Program-made: the position numbers and the translations under genes | DNA from: Candidatus Rifleibacteriota bacterium | GTDB lineage: Bacteria; Muiribacteriota; Ozemobacteria; Ozemobacterales; Ozemobacteraceae | Assembly: GCA_015233155.1 (NCBI GenBank) | Contig: JADFYG010000010.1 | Coordinates: forward strand, 44,659-108,658 | DNA length: 64,000 nt | Direction of reading: 5' to 3' | In this document: piece by piece, positions 43,321 to 51,834 of the stretch | How positions within the stretch are numbered: position 1 is the stretch's first letter | How the letters are laid out: the number at the start of each line of letters is the position of its first letter | Notes under the pieces: model-generated | Database searches by the model: none | Told to the model about the DNA's origin: nothing | The model's input: the letters and a program-made list of their open reading frames with translations, nothing else

Positions 43321-44004
43321 TCAGGAGAGACCGTTGTCGTTCTTGAACTGTACAAGAAAATCACTCACGGAATTTCCCGTCTGCTGCTGTTGAAGGCCTG
43401 TATTGAGCGCGGTAATCAGATCCGTTGCATTTCCCGACGTCAAGTCGTTGTTCAATATTTGATTATAAGTATTGTAGAGGCTGGCAAGATTATCGCTGAG
43501 CTTAACTTGAGAGCCTGCATAATCGGCTTTATTAACGGAATCGACTGAAGTGTTCAACTGATTAACGGCATCTGATCCAAGGCCCTGGTATAATGAATTC
43601 ACCAGGTTGTTGAAGGTCACTGTTCCATTTTCAGCCTGGCCTGAGTTCAAGTTGCCATTGGTGGATAACACGTTATTGAAGGTCGAAGGGTCGCTTTGAG
43701 CCATTTGGGAAATATTGGTAATAAAATTGATGGTTTGCATGGGATCAGGATTATTTAAGGCATTCATCATGGTCGATTGAAAATCCTGCATAGTCTGACT
43801 GTTGCCCGAAGCCTGCGCCGCCTGGTAACTCGCATTGATTTTTGTCGCAAGATCAGAGATGCTGGCAATTGCCGTCTGGGAGTTTGCAGCATTGGACAAC
43901 AGTTCAGTAGTTGCATCCTGGGTCGTATTCAGCACGTTAAGAACTGAAGAGCTGCTCTGAAGTTGCATTAGAATTGTATTTATATTGATGGGATTAATTG
44001 CCAT
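43321..44004 (-). CDS. Asn/Gln/Ser-rich, cysteine-free hypothetical protein
   Basis: The 227-residue protein begins after a GGGAG site. It has no signal peptide, no cysteine, and an unusual composition rich in Asn, Gln, Ser, Thr and Leu. It appears mostly helical with heptad-like stretches (TTQDATTELLSNAANSQ, INQ/NQ-rich turns) and short NNxDPM loops. Composition and the MAINPININTIL start recall proteins exported by non-Sec routes (flagellin-like, phage-tail-like or type I/III secreted), but no family is recognised. Neighbouring genes give no help. A REP palindrome and MITE-like copies flank it. Confidence 0.6.
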   Translation of the reverse strand: MAINPININTILMQLQSSSSVLNVLNTTQDATTELLSNAANSQTAIASISDLATKINASYQAAQASGNSQTMQDFQSTMMNALNNPDPMQTINFITNISQMAQSDPSTFNNVLSTNGNLNSGQAENGTVTFNNLVNSLYQGLGSDAVNQLNTSVDSVNKADYAGSQVKLSDNLASLYNTYNQILNNDLTSGNATDLITALNTGLQQQQTGNSVSDFLVQFKNDNGLS

Positions 44005-44090
44005 TTGGCTTTCTCCCTTTATATTATTTCATGGACCTCACACATATATACTTGTGAGGTGCCTGCAAGATTCTCTAAACATCACGCACT

Positions 44091-44114
44091 GGCGGGTTTG
44101 AAACCCGCCCCTAC
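44091..44114. repeat. REP-like palindrome, copy 2
   Basis: This copy is identical over 24 bases to the one at 9183-9206. It lies in the 518-bp gene-free stretch 44005-44522. Confidence 0.7.
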
Positions 44115-44277
44115 AAACGGCCGATGCGAATTCACTCATGATCGCCACATAATTTTGCAAGTTGCTCTTGTCTATAATTTATGTACAACTGATGAATAAA
44201 GCAATATGAAGAAATATTAAGCCGTCGCGAAGCGGATGAAGCGCTGACTGACTATTTATCATCCGTGCAACCGACAA

Positions 44278-44294
44278 AATTAGTGCGTTTGCCC
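44278..44294. repeat. Solo right end of a MITE-like element
   Basis: ATTAGTGCGTTTGCCC at 44279-44294 is a right terminal repeat abutting the left end of copy B with only three bases between. This suggests nested or end-to-end insertion followed by loss. Confidence 0.6.
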
Positions 44295-44297
44295 TCA

Positions 44298-44469
44298 GGG
44301 CAAACGCATTAAAAACTCAGGAATGGTCTATAACACGGCTCTCGACACTGCGAAGTGCCCGCAAGGGCGAAACTATGATATGGTAGGGCGTGACCGCCGG
44401 GCACGCCGAAGCGCAAAGCGGCGCGCCCGGCGGTCGCGCCCTACCACAGAACTTTTAGTGCGTTTGCCC
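44298..44469. mobile_element. MITE-like palindromic element, copy B
   Basis: This 172-bp element has ends GGGCAAACGCATTAAAA (44298-44314) and TTTTAGTGCGTTTGCCC (44453-44469) and a GC-rich palindromic core at 44382-44445 closely matching copy A. Its left arm (GGTCTATAACACGGCTCTCG) recurs in copy C. It lies 53 bases before the methyltransferase start. Confidence 0.8.
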
Positions 44470-44522
44470 TGGTCCGTTTGATTTTCGTTGAAGGCTCAAA
44501 GCAGAACGGGTATAGTGCATGA

Positions 44523-46061
44523 ATGGAAGAAGTCTCCTCTTTAACGAAGCGACTCTCAATGGCCGATTCAGCTGACTTTAACGTCGATGATGCGGATGTT
44601 CCGGCACTGCGGGATATCCTGGCACGCATTGCTGCCACCGGCTACTCGGAGAGCGCAGTCAGCGAGCGCCTGAGTCTGAAAGATATCAATGATCTCCAGA
44701 TGCGGGCGCTGCCGATCTATCGCACGGAGTGCCTGAGCGCACGAACATCGCTCGACACTGCAATCGACCTGTTCCTGTTGCAAGGCACCATCCGGGTCGA
44801 GGAACTGGACGGGTTGTTTTGCAGGAGGGACCGCGATGTCATGCTGCGCGCGAAGATACTGAGTATCGACTCTTTCGGCTCGGTCCGGGCTAATGTATCG
44901 CTTTACCCTGTAAGAGACCACTTGGTATTCTCGGATCATGCCTGGCCACAGCTTTTCAACGCAGAATACTCCACGGTTCCTTATGACCAGGTCATGTTCG
45001 TAGGCACTGACAGTCGTTGGCTTGCGCGGGCCACAGTCCGCCAGCCTGTGCGTACTGCACTTGATCTTTGCACGGGCTCCGGAATCCAGGCGCTGCTGGC
45101 AGCAACCCATGCCCGGCGGGCTGTAGCCGTGGATATTAATCTTCGGGCAGTTTGCTGTACAAAGTTCAACGCGAAAGTTTCGGGTTTTCACAATATTGAA
45201 GTGGTTGCGGGAGACCTCTTCGAACCCATTGGAAATGAGCTGTTCGATCTCATCACGGCCAATCCACCGTTTGTGCCATCCCCCGTGGATGGGATCAGGT
45301 TCCGCGATGGGGGGCGTTCGGGCGAAGACGTCCAAAGACGAATCGTTGCAGGTCTACCGAGCCACCTGGCATCCGGCGGCACAGCGCAGCTCGTAACAGA
45401 ATTCGGTGAGCGAAGTGGAGAACCCCTTACCGACCGTATCCGGCAGTGGTTAGGAGATGCACCCATGGACATCCACGTCGTCCGCTTGCGCACTCATTCT
45501 GCAGCCGCCTATGCAATTGGACATGCCACCGGTGACGATCCGGAGACATTCCTGAAATCCGTGGAAGCCTGGGCCACTAATTTGAGAACGCAGGGAATTG
45601 TCCGGGTCGTCTCCGTGCTGGTTGCATTCCAGTGGAGTGACCCATCCCTCGGTTCCCCATGGAGCCGCGTGGACGAGGCCCTTCCACCTCGGCGCGATGC
45701 CGGCGCCGAGATTGAAACGGTGTTTGCAGCGGAGCGCACGGCACAAGATCCACGGCTGCAAGAAAAGTTCCAAAGGTGCCGACTGATGCGCACCGGACCG
45801 ATAACCCTGTTGGAAGGAGTCGTGCTGGGGAGTGAATTGCCACCAACCTGTCAGGCAACCCTTATGGGGCAAGCCCTATCGATAGATCACCGGCTCAATC
45901 ATCTAGAACGGGATCTTCTCAAATTTCTGGATCATCAGATGGAGGGCCCGGCACTGCTGTCTGTCGCACAACAAGCCAGCATGTCTGAAGAAATCCTGTT
46001 CGGAACAATCCGGTCACTGCTTGGAAAAGGCTTGATTCGACTCATCGATTCTGGTCTATAA
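44523..46061 (+). CDS. Class I SAM-dependent methyltransferase (RlmG/PrmC-type)
   Basis: The 512-residue protein has an N-terminal all-helical/winged region (about residues 20-150) and a Rossmann methyltransferase core: LDLCTGSGIQALLAA (about 181-195), AVDINLRAV, AGDLFEP, and the NPPF catalytic motif ITANPPFVP (about 245-253). NPPF enzymes of this type methylate exocyclic or amide nitrogens in rRNA or protein Gln. A C-terminal winged-helix-like tail follows (LLSVAQQASMSEEILFGTI). The gene looks more GC-rich than its neighbours and sits between two same-orientation MITE-like copies. Copy C provides its last codons and stop (TATAA). Recent acquisition is likely. Confidence 0.78.
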   Translation: MEEVSSLTKRLSMADSADFNVDDADVPALRDILARIAATGYSESAVSERLSLKDINDLQMRALPIYRTECLSARTSLDTAIDLFLLQGTIRVEELDGLFCRRDRDVMLRAKILSIDSFGSVRANVSLYPVRDHLVFSDHAWPQLFNAEYSTVPYDQVMFVGTDSRWLARATVRQPVRTALDLCTGSGIQALLAATHARRAVAVDINLRAVCCTKFNAKVSGFHNIEVVAGDLFEPIGNELFDLITANPPFVPSPVDGIRFRDGGRSGEDVQRRIVAGLPSHLASGGTAQLVTEFGERSGEPLTDRIRQWLGDAPMDIHVVRLRTHSAAAYAIGHATGDDPETFLKSVEAWATNLRTQGIVRVVSVLVAFQWSDPSLGSPWSRVDEALPPRRDAGAEIETVFAAERTAQDPRLQEKFQRCRLMRTGPITLLEGVVLGSELPPTCQATLMGQALSIDHRLNHLERDLLKFLDHQMEGPALLSVAQQASMSEEILFGTIRSLLGKGLIRLIDSGL

Positions 46062-46169
46062 CACGGCTCTCGCCATTATATCTATGATATGGTGGGGCGC
46101 GACCGCCGAAGCGCAAAGCAGCGCGTCCGGCGGTCGCGCTCTACCACAGAACTTTTAATGCGTTTACCC
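46053..46169. mobile_element. MITE-like palindromic element, copy C (left end missing)
   Basis: The first 20 bases (GGTCTATAACACGGCTCTCG) match the interior of copy B, the core palindrome is 46091-46145, and the right end is TTTTAATGCGTTTACCC (46153-46169). The left terminal repeat is absent, replaced by the methyltransferase 3' end. Confidence 0.75.
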
Positions 46170-46306
46170 TGCTTCACATTTCTTAATTTGTGTTTTTATG
46201 CAGTCAAGGCCATACTGTGATAGATAGGGCCTGTGCGTGTTTACAGGACCCGACACAGCGCTGATCGTTTCTGATGGTCGGCGGATATTAACGGAGGCTA
46301 TCACAT

Positions 46307-46765
46307 ATGATCCCAAGAAAACCATACCTACCTATTGCAGTGGCTTTTTCCATCGCTCTCGGAGGCGTGTTGTTCGCACAGACAGCCTCACCTGTCACGC
46401 CGATCGGAGAAGATCATGAAGGCAAGCACCAGCGCGGAGAAATGATGATGAAAAAAATCGATACGAACGGCGACGGAATCATCTCCCAACAAGAGTGGAC
46501 GACCGCCGGTCTTGCCGCCGATCTCTTCCAGAAGCTCGATGTCAATAAGAGCGGATCGCTGGAAGCTACTGAAATCCAGGCCAGCATGAAGGATATTCAT
46601 CAGGCTTTCATGGAAAAAATGCGCATGGAACATGGAAATGCATCCGGCACATTCCAACCTCATCATGGATGGGGCAATGCGTCCGGCACCCCTCCGGTTG
46701 GCGGTCATCATGGACATCATGAACATCACGGTGATCGGGGTCAGACTCCTTCCACGTCAAACTGA
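46307..46765 (+). CDS. Exported EF-hand protein with His-rich tail
   Basis: A GGAGG motif (46293-46297) precedes the start. The 152-residue protein has a signal peptide (cleavage near FAQTA, residue 25) and two EF-hand calcium loops, DTNGDGIISQQE (about 52-63) and DVNKSGSLEATE (about 79-90). A tail with two NASGT repeats and a dense HHGHHEHH cluster follows. The second loop has Lys where Asp or Asn is usual at position 4 but keeps the key acidic ends. Periplasmic calcium binding is expected, and the His cluster may bind Ni, Zn or Cu. It stands alone. Confidence 0.8.
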   Translation: MIPRKPYLPIAVAFSIALGGVLFAQTASPVTPIGEDHEGKHQRGEMMMKKIDTNGDGIISQQEWTTAGLAADLFQKLDVNKSGSLEATEIQASMKDIHQAFMEKMRMEHGNASGTFQPHHGWGNASGTPPVGGHHGHHEHHGDRGQTPSTSN

Positions 46766-46788
46766 TCCGACAGAAATCCCTGATCCGG

Positions 46789-48318
46789 TTATTTCCCGAA
46801 TGGAGTATTCACAATTCGAGTCGTGTTAATGATAACGCGATATATAACTCCGCCTGGATCGACGCCAATATCTGTCTGAAATAAATCCGGGAGGGGGTTT
46901 TGCGGGAGCGCTAAGCCACTTTCCGGAGGGACCGGCGCCGTTTCAAAAGTTTCAATCGTAAACTTCGGAAGCGACACTGCACCTGCATCAACACCTCTGA
47001 TTGCCGGATCCTGGCTCAGGATATAAAGCTCGGACAGACGGATGCGCTCATCATGATGTATTTTCACCGCGTTCTGAGCGGCGGAACTCATCGTTATCTG
47101 CGCGTCGACCAGCTCAACAATCGTGGCATCGCCATGGCGGTATCTGGTGACTATCATACGCATGTTCTCAAAACTCTGCGCAACAGCTATCTGAGCAAAA
47201 TTAAGTTTTGGCGCCATTTCCTGGTAATCGGTCCAGGCTTTGTTCAGAGCTGCCTTCTTAAGTTTGGTAAGGTTCTCCAGTGCCAATTCAAGACGTGCCA
47301 TCATCTTGTTCGCCTTGAGAACGTTGTTTTTGTGATCACCACTGTCAAAAATTGGAAAATCCAGCGACATGCTCACTCCGTAATCGCGGGCATTCCTGTT
47401 TCCACCTTTGGCATCAGTGAAATTGTATTGTCCCCCCAAATTCAGCGAGGGAAGATTTGCGGAGCGGGCGCTGTCAACAGCGAGCCGGACAATTGCCACG
47501 TCCTGACGGGCAAGTTCGATATCATGGTCCTTCTTGAGCAGAGCTTCCAGGATGGTCGCTTTTTGTGGTTGGGAAAGCGGGAAAACAATGCTCGGAGGGA
47601 GATCTATCTCGAGTTCTGACTGGTTCTCGATATTGAGCAGATTGGCAAGATCGATTCTGAAATTTTCCTGGAGAAAGCCACGCGTGGTAAGCGAAGATTC
47701 GAGATTAGCCTTCTGAGCTTCGATGCGCAAAATATCGTTGGGAAGGGCAAGACCGACGTCACGGTTAATCCTGGCGACTTCGAGAAGCTGCCTGAGAAGA
47801 CCGATGTTCTCTTCATCCACTTTTGCGAGTTCGCGTTCCTGCAGAAGATCGAAAAACAAGCGTATGACCTGACGACGCAGCTCTGTGGCAAAGCGATCCG
47901 CAACAGTCTTCTGGTACTGTGTGCGAAGACGCGCAAGGTCCCTGTCGATTCGAGGAATTCTTCCTAGTGCCGGATATTTTTGAACCAACTGGAACGAAAA
48001 AACTGTCTGATAATACTGAGAACCGAAAAAAGCCGCCGGGGAAGGATCTACATAAGACTGTCTCTGGTGTGACAAAGAACCGTCAAGATTTGGAATCATC
48101 GCATTTTCCGTTCTCTTTTCGTCGAATGCCTGTTCCTCTATTCGCAGTTTTTCCATTTTAAGGGCAAGGTTATTCGCAAGAGCGCGATCTATAAGCGTCG
48201 CAAGAGGCACGGCACGGACTTCAATGCTTCCAAGGACTAAATAAAAGACCAGTACAAAAAGAAGAAGTGGAATTAGATTCTTCATCGCTTTATCAGCAAT
48301 AAACTCAGTTTTCATCAT
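46789..48318 (-). CDS. TolC-family outer membrane efflux protein
   Basis: The frame begins at ATGATG overlapping the nadB stop by 14 bases; an alternative ATG at 48285 would give a cleaner signal peptide (LIPLLLFVLVFYLVLG, cleavage near VRAVP). The 509-residue protein has the duplicated TolC helical layout: LATLIDRALANNLALKMEKL, DRFATELRRQVIRLFFDLLQE, and a second half with LVDAQITMSSAAQNAVK. It is the fourth gene of the nad run, apparently by read-through, with no functional link to NAD synthesis. It could serve the second RND pump (36474-40704), which lacks a channel gene. Confidence 0.85.
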   Translation of the reverse strand: MMKTEFIADKAMKNLIPLLLFVLVFYLVLGSIEVRAVPLATLIDRALANNLALKMEKLRIEEQAFDEKRTENAMIPNLDGSLSHQRQSYVDPSPAAFFGSQYYQTVFSFQLVQKYPALGRIPRIDRDLARLRTQYQKTVADRFATELRRQVIRLFFDLLQERELAKVDEENIGLLRQLLEVARINRDVGLALPNDILRIEAQKANLESSLTTRGFLQENFRIDLANLLNIENQSELEIDLPPSIVFPLSQPQKATILEALLKKDHDIELARQDVAIVRLAVDSARSANLPSLNLGGQYNFTDAKGGNRNARDYGVSMSLDFPIFDSGDHKNNVLKANKMMARLELALENLTKLKKAALNKAWTDYQEMAPKLNFAQIAVAQSFENMRMIVTRYRHGDATIVELVDAQITMSSAAQNAVKIHHDERIRLSELYILSQDPAIRGVDAGAVSLPKFTIETFETAPVPPESGLALPQNPLPDLFQTDIGVDPGGVIYRVIINTTRIVNTPFGK

Positions 48319-49759
48319 CCCGCCAATGACACCCGAGGCTTTTCTTGCGGGCTAAGGCGGCTTCCGCGATAAGACGACCTGCCAACGCAAGATTCCGGAC
48401 TGCCGCCAGCTCATAGCTTATTCCCATCGGCAGAGCCTCTTCAATCTTTTTCAACTGGCCAATAGCGGTTGATAAGCCTGAAGCGTTGCGGATAAGCCCC
48501 ACGTTGGTCCACATGGTTTCCCGGATTCCGGCCTTCACTTCGTCAAAATTTCCCTCCACAAGTTTTGGCAAAGAAAAATCGATGACTTCGATTTCCTGTT
48601 CAAGCCGCTTAACCGCTTCGACGACCTGCTGGCTAAAAACTATGGATTCAAGCAGAGAATTGCTGGCAAGCCGGTTTGCACCATGAACACCAGTTCGTGC
48701 AACTTCTCCGAAAGCAAAAAGATTCCTGATATTAGTTTCCCCGGACAAATTGACTTTCACTCCCCCGCACATGTAGTGCGCGGCGGGAAGGACCGGAATC
48801 GGCTGCCTGGTTATATCGATGCCATATTCCAGTAGTTTCTTGTATATTGTGGGGAATCTGATTTTCAGCAGTTCCGGATCTTTATGAGTGATATCAAGAG
48901 TGACTTCCCCGCTCTCCGCTTCCTTGGCAATAGCGCGGGCCACCACATCACGCGGTGCAAGTTCCTCCATTTCGTGATATCGAGGCATAAATCGTTCATT
49001 ATTGGAGTTTTTCAGCACACCGCCTTCTCCACGGACCGCTTCGGAAATCAAAAACGGTGGCGCTCCATGCTTATTCAGAGCGGTGGGGTGAAACTGCATG
49101 AATTCGAGGTCTTCGACCGCCGCCCCCGCTCTGTATGCCATGGCAAGGCCGTCTCCCGTAGCAATGTTGGGGTTCGTGGTTTTCCGATAGACCATACCAA
49201 CCCCTCCGGTAGCAAGGATGACGGCTTTAGAAAAGACGGCTTTTACGTCGTTTCCAAGCAGATACTTGACACCAAGACATCGGTCATCTCTGACGATAAG
49301 ATCGAAGGCCAGTGCGTTTTCATAAATAGTTATATTCGGTGAGCTCTTGATATGTTTTATCAGGGTTTTTTCAATCACATGTCCGGTGGCATCGCCGGCA
49401 TAGACAACTCTATGATGATGATGCCCGCCTTCCTTCGTGAGCTTCAATACTCCGCTTTTCTGCTCAAATGGGGTGCCCAGATCGAGAAGCTTGCTGATCA
49501 TTTTCGGGCCTTCCCTCACCAGGAACTCGACCGCCGCCCTGTCGTTGTGAAAGCAGCCGGCCCGCATGGTGTCCTCCACATGAGATTCGAAGCTATCGAA
49601 TTTATCAAGTACCGAGGCAATGCCGCCCTGAGCATAGTTGGTGTTTGACTCCATAAGGTCTTTCTTCGTCATGAGAACAACTTTTCCATGTCGGGAAGCT
49701 TCAATGGCAAAATTGAGTCCGGCTATTCCAGACCCTACAACAATAAAATCGGTTTTCAA
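48305..49759 (-). CDS. nadB: L-aspartate oxidase
   Basis: The 484-residue flavoprotein has the FAD-binding VVGSGIAGLNFAIEA at the start, the NYAQGGIA motif, GGHHHHRVVYAGDATGHVIE, EFMQFHPTAL, HYMCGGVKVN and GEVARTGVHGANRLASNSL, all typical of NadB. It oxidises L-aspartate to iminoaspartate, the substrate of quinolinate synthase, using fumarate or oxygen as acceptor. It is slightly shorter than the common 520-540 residues, with a trimmed C-terminal helical region, but ends in the usual GCHWRDD. It overlaps nadC by 4 bases. Confidence 0.96.
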   Translation of the reverse strand: MKTDFIVVGSGIAGLNFAIEASRHGKVVLMTKKDLMESNTNYAQGGIASVLDKFDSFESHVEDTMRAGCFHNDRAAVEFLVREGPKMISKLLDLGTPFEQKSGVLKLTKEGGHHHHRVVYAGDATGHVIEKTLIKHIKSSPNITIYENALAFDLIVRDDRCLGVKYLLGNDVKAVFSKAVILATGGVGMVYRKTTNPNIATGDGLAMAYRAGAAVEDLEFMQFHPTALNKHGAPPFLISEAVRGEGGVLKNSNNERFMPRYHEMEELAPRDVVARAIAKEAESGEVTLDITHKDPELLKIRFPTIYKKLLEYGIDITRQPIPVLPAAHYMCGGVKVNLSGETNIRNLFAFGEVARTGVHGANRLASNSLLESIVFSQQVVEAVKRLEQEIEVIDFSLPKLVEGNFDEVKAGIRETMWTNVGLIRNASGLSTAIGQLKKIEEALPMGISYELAAVRNLALAGRLIAEAALARKKSLGCHWRDDEN

Positions 49760-50727
49760 GTCGTTACTCTCACGATTTTCTGGCTGATGTCCAGGGCGGG
49801 AACGGAGTGTGTGATGGCGCCAATGGAAATGGCATCAACTCCGGATTTTGCATACGCCTCAATGTTCTTTTTCTGAATGCCGCCGGAAGCTTCCAGGAGA
49901 ACCAGATCATACAGCTTCCTTTTTTTGAGCTCCTTGACGATCTTATTGATCCTGGAAGGTTTAAGGTTATCGAGCATGATTATGAACGGGACATTCGCCA
50001 GCCCCACCCCCTTCCGCAAAAGATCTGAATAAGCCTCCGCTGCATGGACGGCTTCTTCCATGGATCCAGTTTCAATCTCGATAAATGAAGGCGGCGACTT
50101 TGTAGAAAATCGGAAAGCTCGTCCCAGGGCGGTTGATATTCTGTCAGTTACGCCCGATTCTTCACCGACTGCGCTGATGTGATTATCCTTTATAAGAATG
50201 GCGTCAAAAAGACCATAGCGATGGCTCAAACCACCTCCAAGGGTAATGGCATTCTTGTCCATGACGTTAAAGAAAGTTTTCCGGGTTCCCACGATCATGA
50301 CATTGTGGGGGCTGGTTATCTCCGCAAGCTTCCGGGTCTGGGTCGCAATCCCGGACATTCGCTGAAGAAAATTCAATCCGGTTCTCTCGACCCGAAGCAG
50401 ATCGGACTGCTTCCCTGTGATTTCCGCTATTATGTCGCCTTTTTTCAGACTGCAACCATCTTTTTTCAGTTTGACGACGGAAACTTTGTGCTTTTTATAA
50501 AAGGCGGAAATTTCTTCAAGACCTGCAAGAACTCCGTCCTCCTTGGATTTGATGACTCCGCGGGAATCCAGATCTTCCCTGATGACTGCGTCAACGGTTA
50601 CGTCAACTGAGGCATCTTCCAGGAATTTGGCTTCCAGAACTCCCATCGCAATTTTCTTGTATTCATTGAGTGAAAAAGGATTCTTCCCATAGGCTGCAAG
50701 CATACGATCAGATCGGGAAATTTTCAT
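49756..50727 (-). CDS. nadC: Quinolinate phosphoribosyltransferase (carboxylating)
   Basis: The 323-residue protein has the NadC layout: DVTVDAVIREDLDSRG, an N-terminal open-faced domain, ERTGLNFLQRMSGIATQTR, GTRKTFFNVMDKNAITLGGG with the HRYGLFDAILIKDNHI motif, and a barrel end with LEASGGIQKKNIEAYAKSGVDAISIGAITHS. It converts quinolinate and PRPP to nicotinate mononucleotide, CO2 and pyrophosphate. It overlaps nadA upstream and nadB downstream by 4 bases each, so the three are tightly co-translated. An N-terminal extension of about 25 residues is present. Confidence 0.96.
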   Translation of the reverse strand: MKISRSDRMLAAYGKNPFSLNEYKKIAMGVLEAKFLEDASVDVTVDAVIREDLDSRGVIKSKEDGVLAGLEEISAFYKKHKVSVVKLKKDGCSLKKGDIIAEITGKQSDLLRVERTGLNFLQRMSGIATQTRKLAEITSPHNVMIVGTRKTFFNVMDKNAITLGGGLSHRYGLFDAILIKDNHISAVGEESGVTDRISTALGRAFRFSTKSPPSFIEIETGSMEEAVHAAEAYSDLLRKGVGLANVPFIIMLDNLKPSRINKIVKELKKRKLYDLVLLEASGGIQKKNIEAYAKSGVDAISIGAITHSVPALDISQKIVRVTT

Positions 50728-51653
50728 TTGCAGACCTCCAGCATGCGATCAAGGGACATTTTTGCTTTCACTCGGATCTCCTCGGGAACATTGATTTCCG
50801 GTTCCCCGGTTTTCAGGCTTTCCAGAACCAGATCAAGTCGGTTTTTTTTCATAGTCAGGCAGGTCCCACCAGGTGGGACGGCATAAAATTTCCGGTCAGG
50901 AAATTTCTTTTTCAGCATTTCGATCAAACCCATTTCGGTGCCTATAATGAATTCCTTTGCATCAGACTTTTCAACATATTTCACCATGCCGCTGGTGCTA
51001 CATACATGATCGGCCTGATCACGAATTTCTTTCGGGCATTCCGGATGAACGACAACCTTCGCGTCCGGGAGTAACTTCCTGGCTCGAGCCAGTTCATCAG
51101 CCATGAACTTGTTATGCACATAACAAAACCCGTTCCAAAGAATAATTTCCTTACTCGATTTTTCCGCAACCCAGCTTCCCAGATTCTTGTCCGGAACAAA
51201 GATTATTTGTCGGTTGGGAAGCGAGTTTACGATTATATGGGCGTTGCTCGAAGTACAAACAATGTCTGATACGGCTTTTACTTCAGCCGTCGTGTTCATA
51301 TAGCTGACGACAGCGGCTTCAGGGTATCTGGCTTTCATTGCCAGGACCGCGCTGGCATCAGCTGTTTCAGCCATTGGACAACCTGCGGTAACAGCGGGAA
51401 GAACGACCTTTTTCCCCGGATTGAGAATTTTGGCTGACTCAGCCATGAATCGGACGCCGCAGAAAATAATCATATCCGCACTGGTCTTGCTGGCCTGAAC
51501 GCTCAACTCATACGAGTCACCTATGAAATCAGCAATTTCATAGATCTCCGGGCTCTGGTAGTAATGCACCAGGGCTATAGCATTTTTCTTCTTTTTTAAC
51601 GTCCGTATTTCATTTATGACTGATGATGACTCTGATGTTTGTTGACTCTTCAC
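50724..51653 (-). CDS. nadA: Quinolinate synthase (4Fe-4S)
   Basis: A GTG start is preceded by GAGG. The 309-residue protein has the triplicated NadA fold. AIALVHYYQSPEIYEIADFIGDSYELS opens it in two blocks, GVRFMAESAKILNP follows, and three conserved cysteines lie in TAGCPMAE, HPECPKE and GGTCLTMKKN; these bind the 4Fe-4S cluster. It condenses iminoaspartate with dihydroxyacetone phosphate. It leads the nadA-nadC-nadB run. A putative promoter with an internal palindrome lies just upstream. Confidence 0.96.
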   Translation of the reverse strand: MKSQQTSESSSVINEIRTLKKKKNAIALVHYYQSPEIYEIADFIGDSYELSVQASKTSADMIIFCGVRFMAESAKILNPGKKVVLPAVTAGCPMAETADASAVLAMKARYPEAAVVSYMNTTAEVKAVSDIVCTSSNAHIIVNSLPNRQIIFVPDKNLGSWVAEKSSKEIILWNGFCYVHNKFMADELARARKLLPDAKVVVHPECPKEIRDQADHVCSTSGMVKYVEKSDAKEFIIGTEMGLIEMLKKKFPDRKFYAVPPGGTCLTMKKNRLDLVLESLKTGEPEINVPEEIRVKAKMSLDRMLEVCK

Positions 51654-51694
51654 ACGAAAACCTCATATATGACAGGAATTTACTATTGCCCCAC

Positions 51695-51723
51695 AAGATA
51701 CCAAACCCGATTTGGAATAACAA
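51695..51723 (-). promoter_or_regulatory. Putative nadA promoter with internal palindrome
   Basis: Read on the minus strand, TTGTTA (plus 51718-51723) and TATCTT (plus 51695-51700) are 17 bases apart, about 42 bases before the GTG start. The palindrome CCAAA-n5-TTTGG (51701-51715) fills the spacer, where a repressor would block polymerase. The operator role is inferred. Confidence 0.5.
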
Positions 51724-51780
51724 TTAGAAATCACAGAATGATACAGATAGATTCAAAATTTCAAAAGAGTTAAAATAAAG

Positions 51781-51810
51781 CAGAACCCGGTGCTGATGCA
51801 CCGGGTTCTG
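51781..51810 (-). terminator. Rho-independent terminator
   Basis: A 13-bp perfect stem (CAGAACCCGGTGC with its complement, 4-base loop) is followed on the minus strand by a T-rich run. It lies 24 bases past the phospholipase-like gene stop. Confidence 0.85.
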
Positions 51811-51834
51811 CGCTTCGGAAAATGTTGTCAGAGA

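Noticed and set aside
43207..44470. A CRISPR array suggested by several repeats in one region
   Set aside because: The repeats are palindromic elements of variable length without regular spacing or unique spacers, and no cas gene is present.
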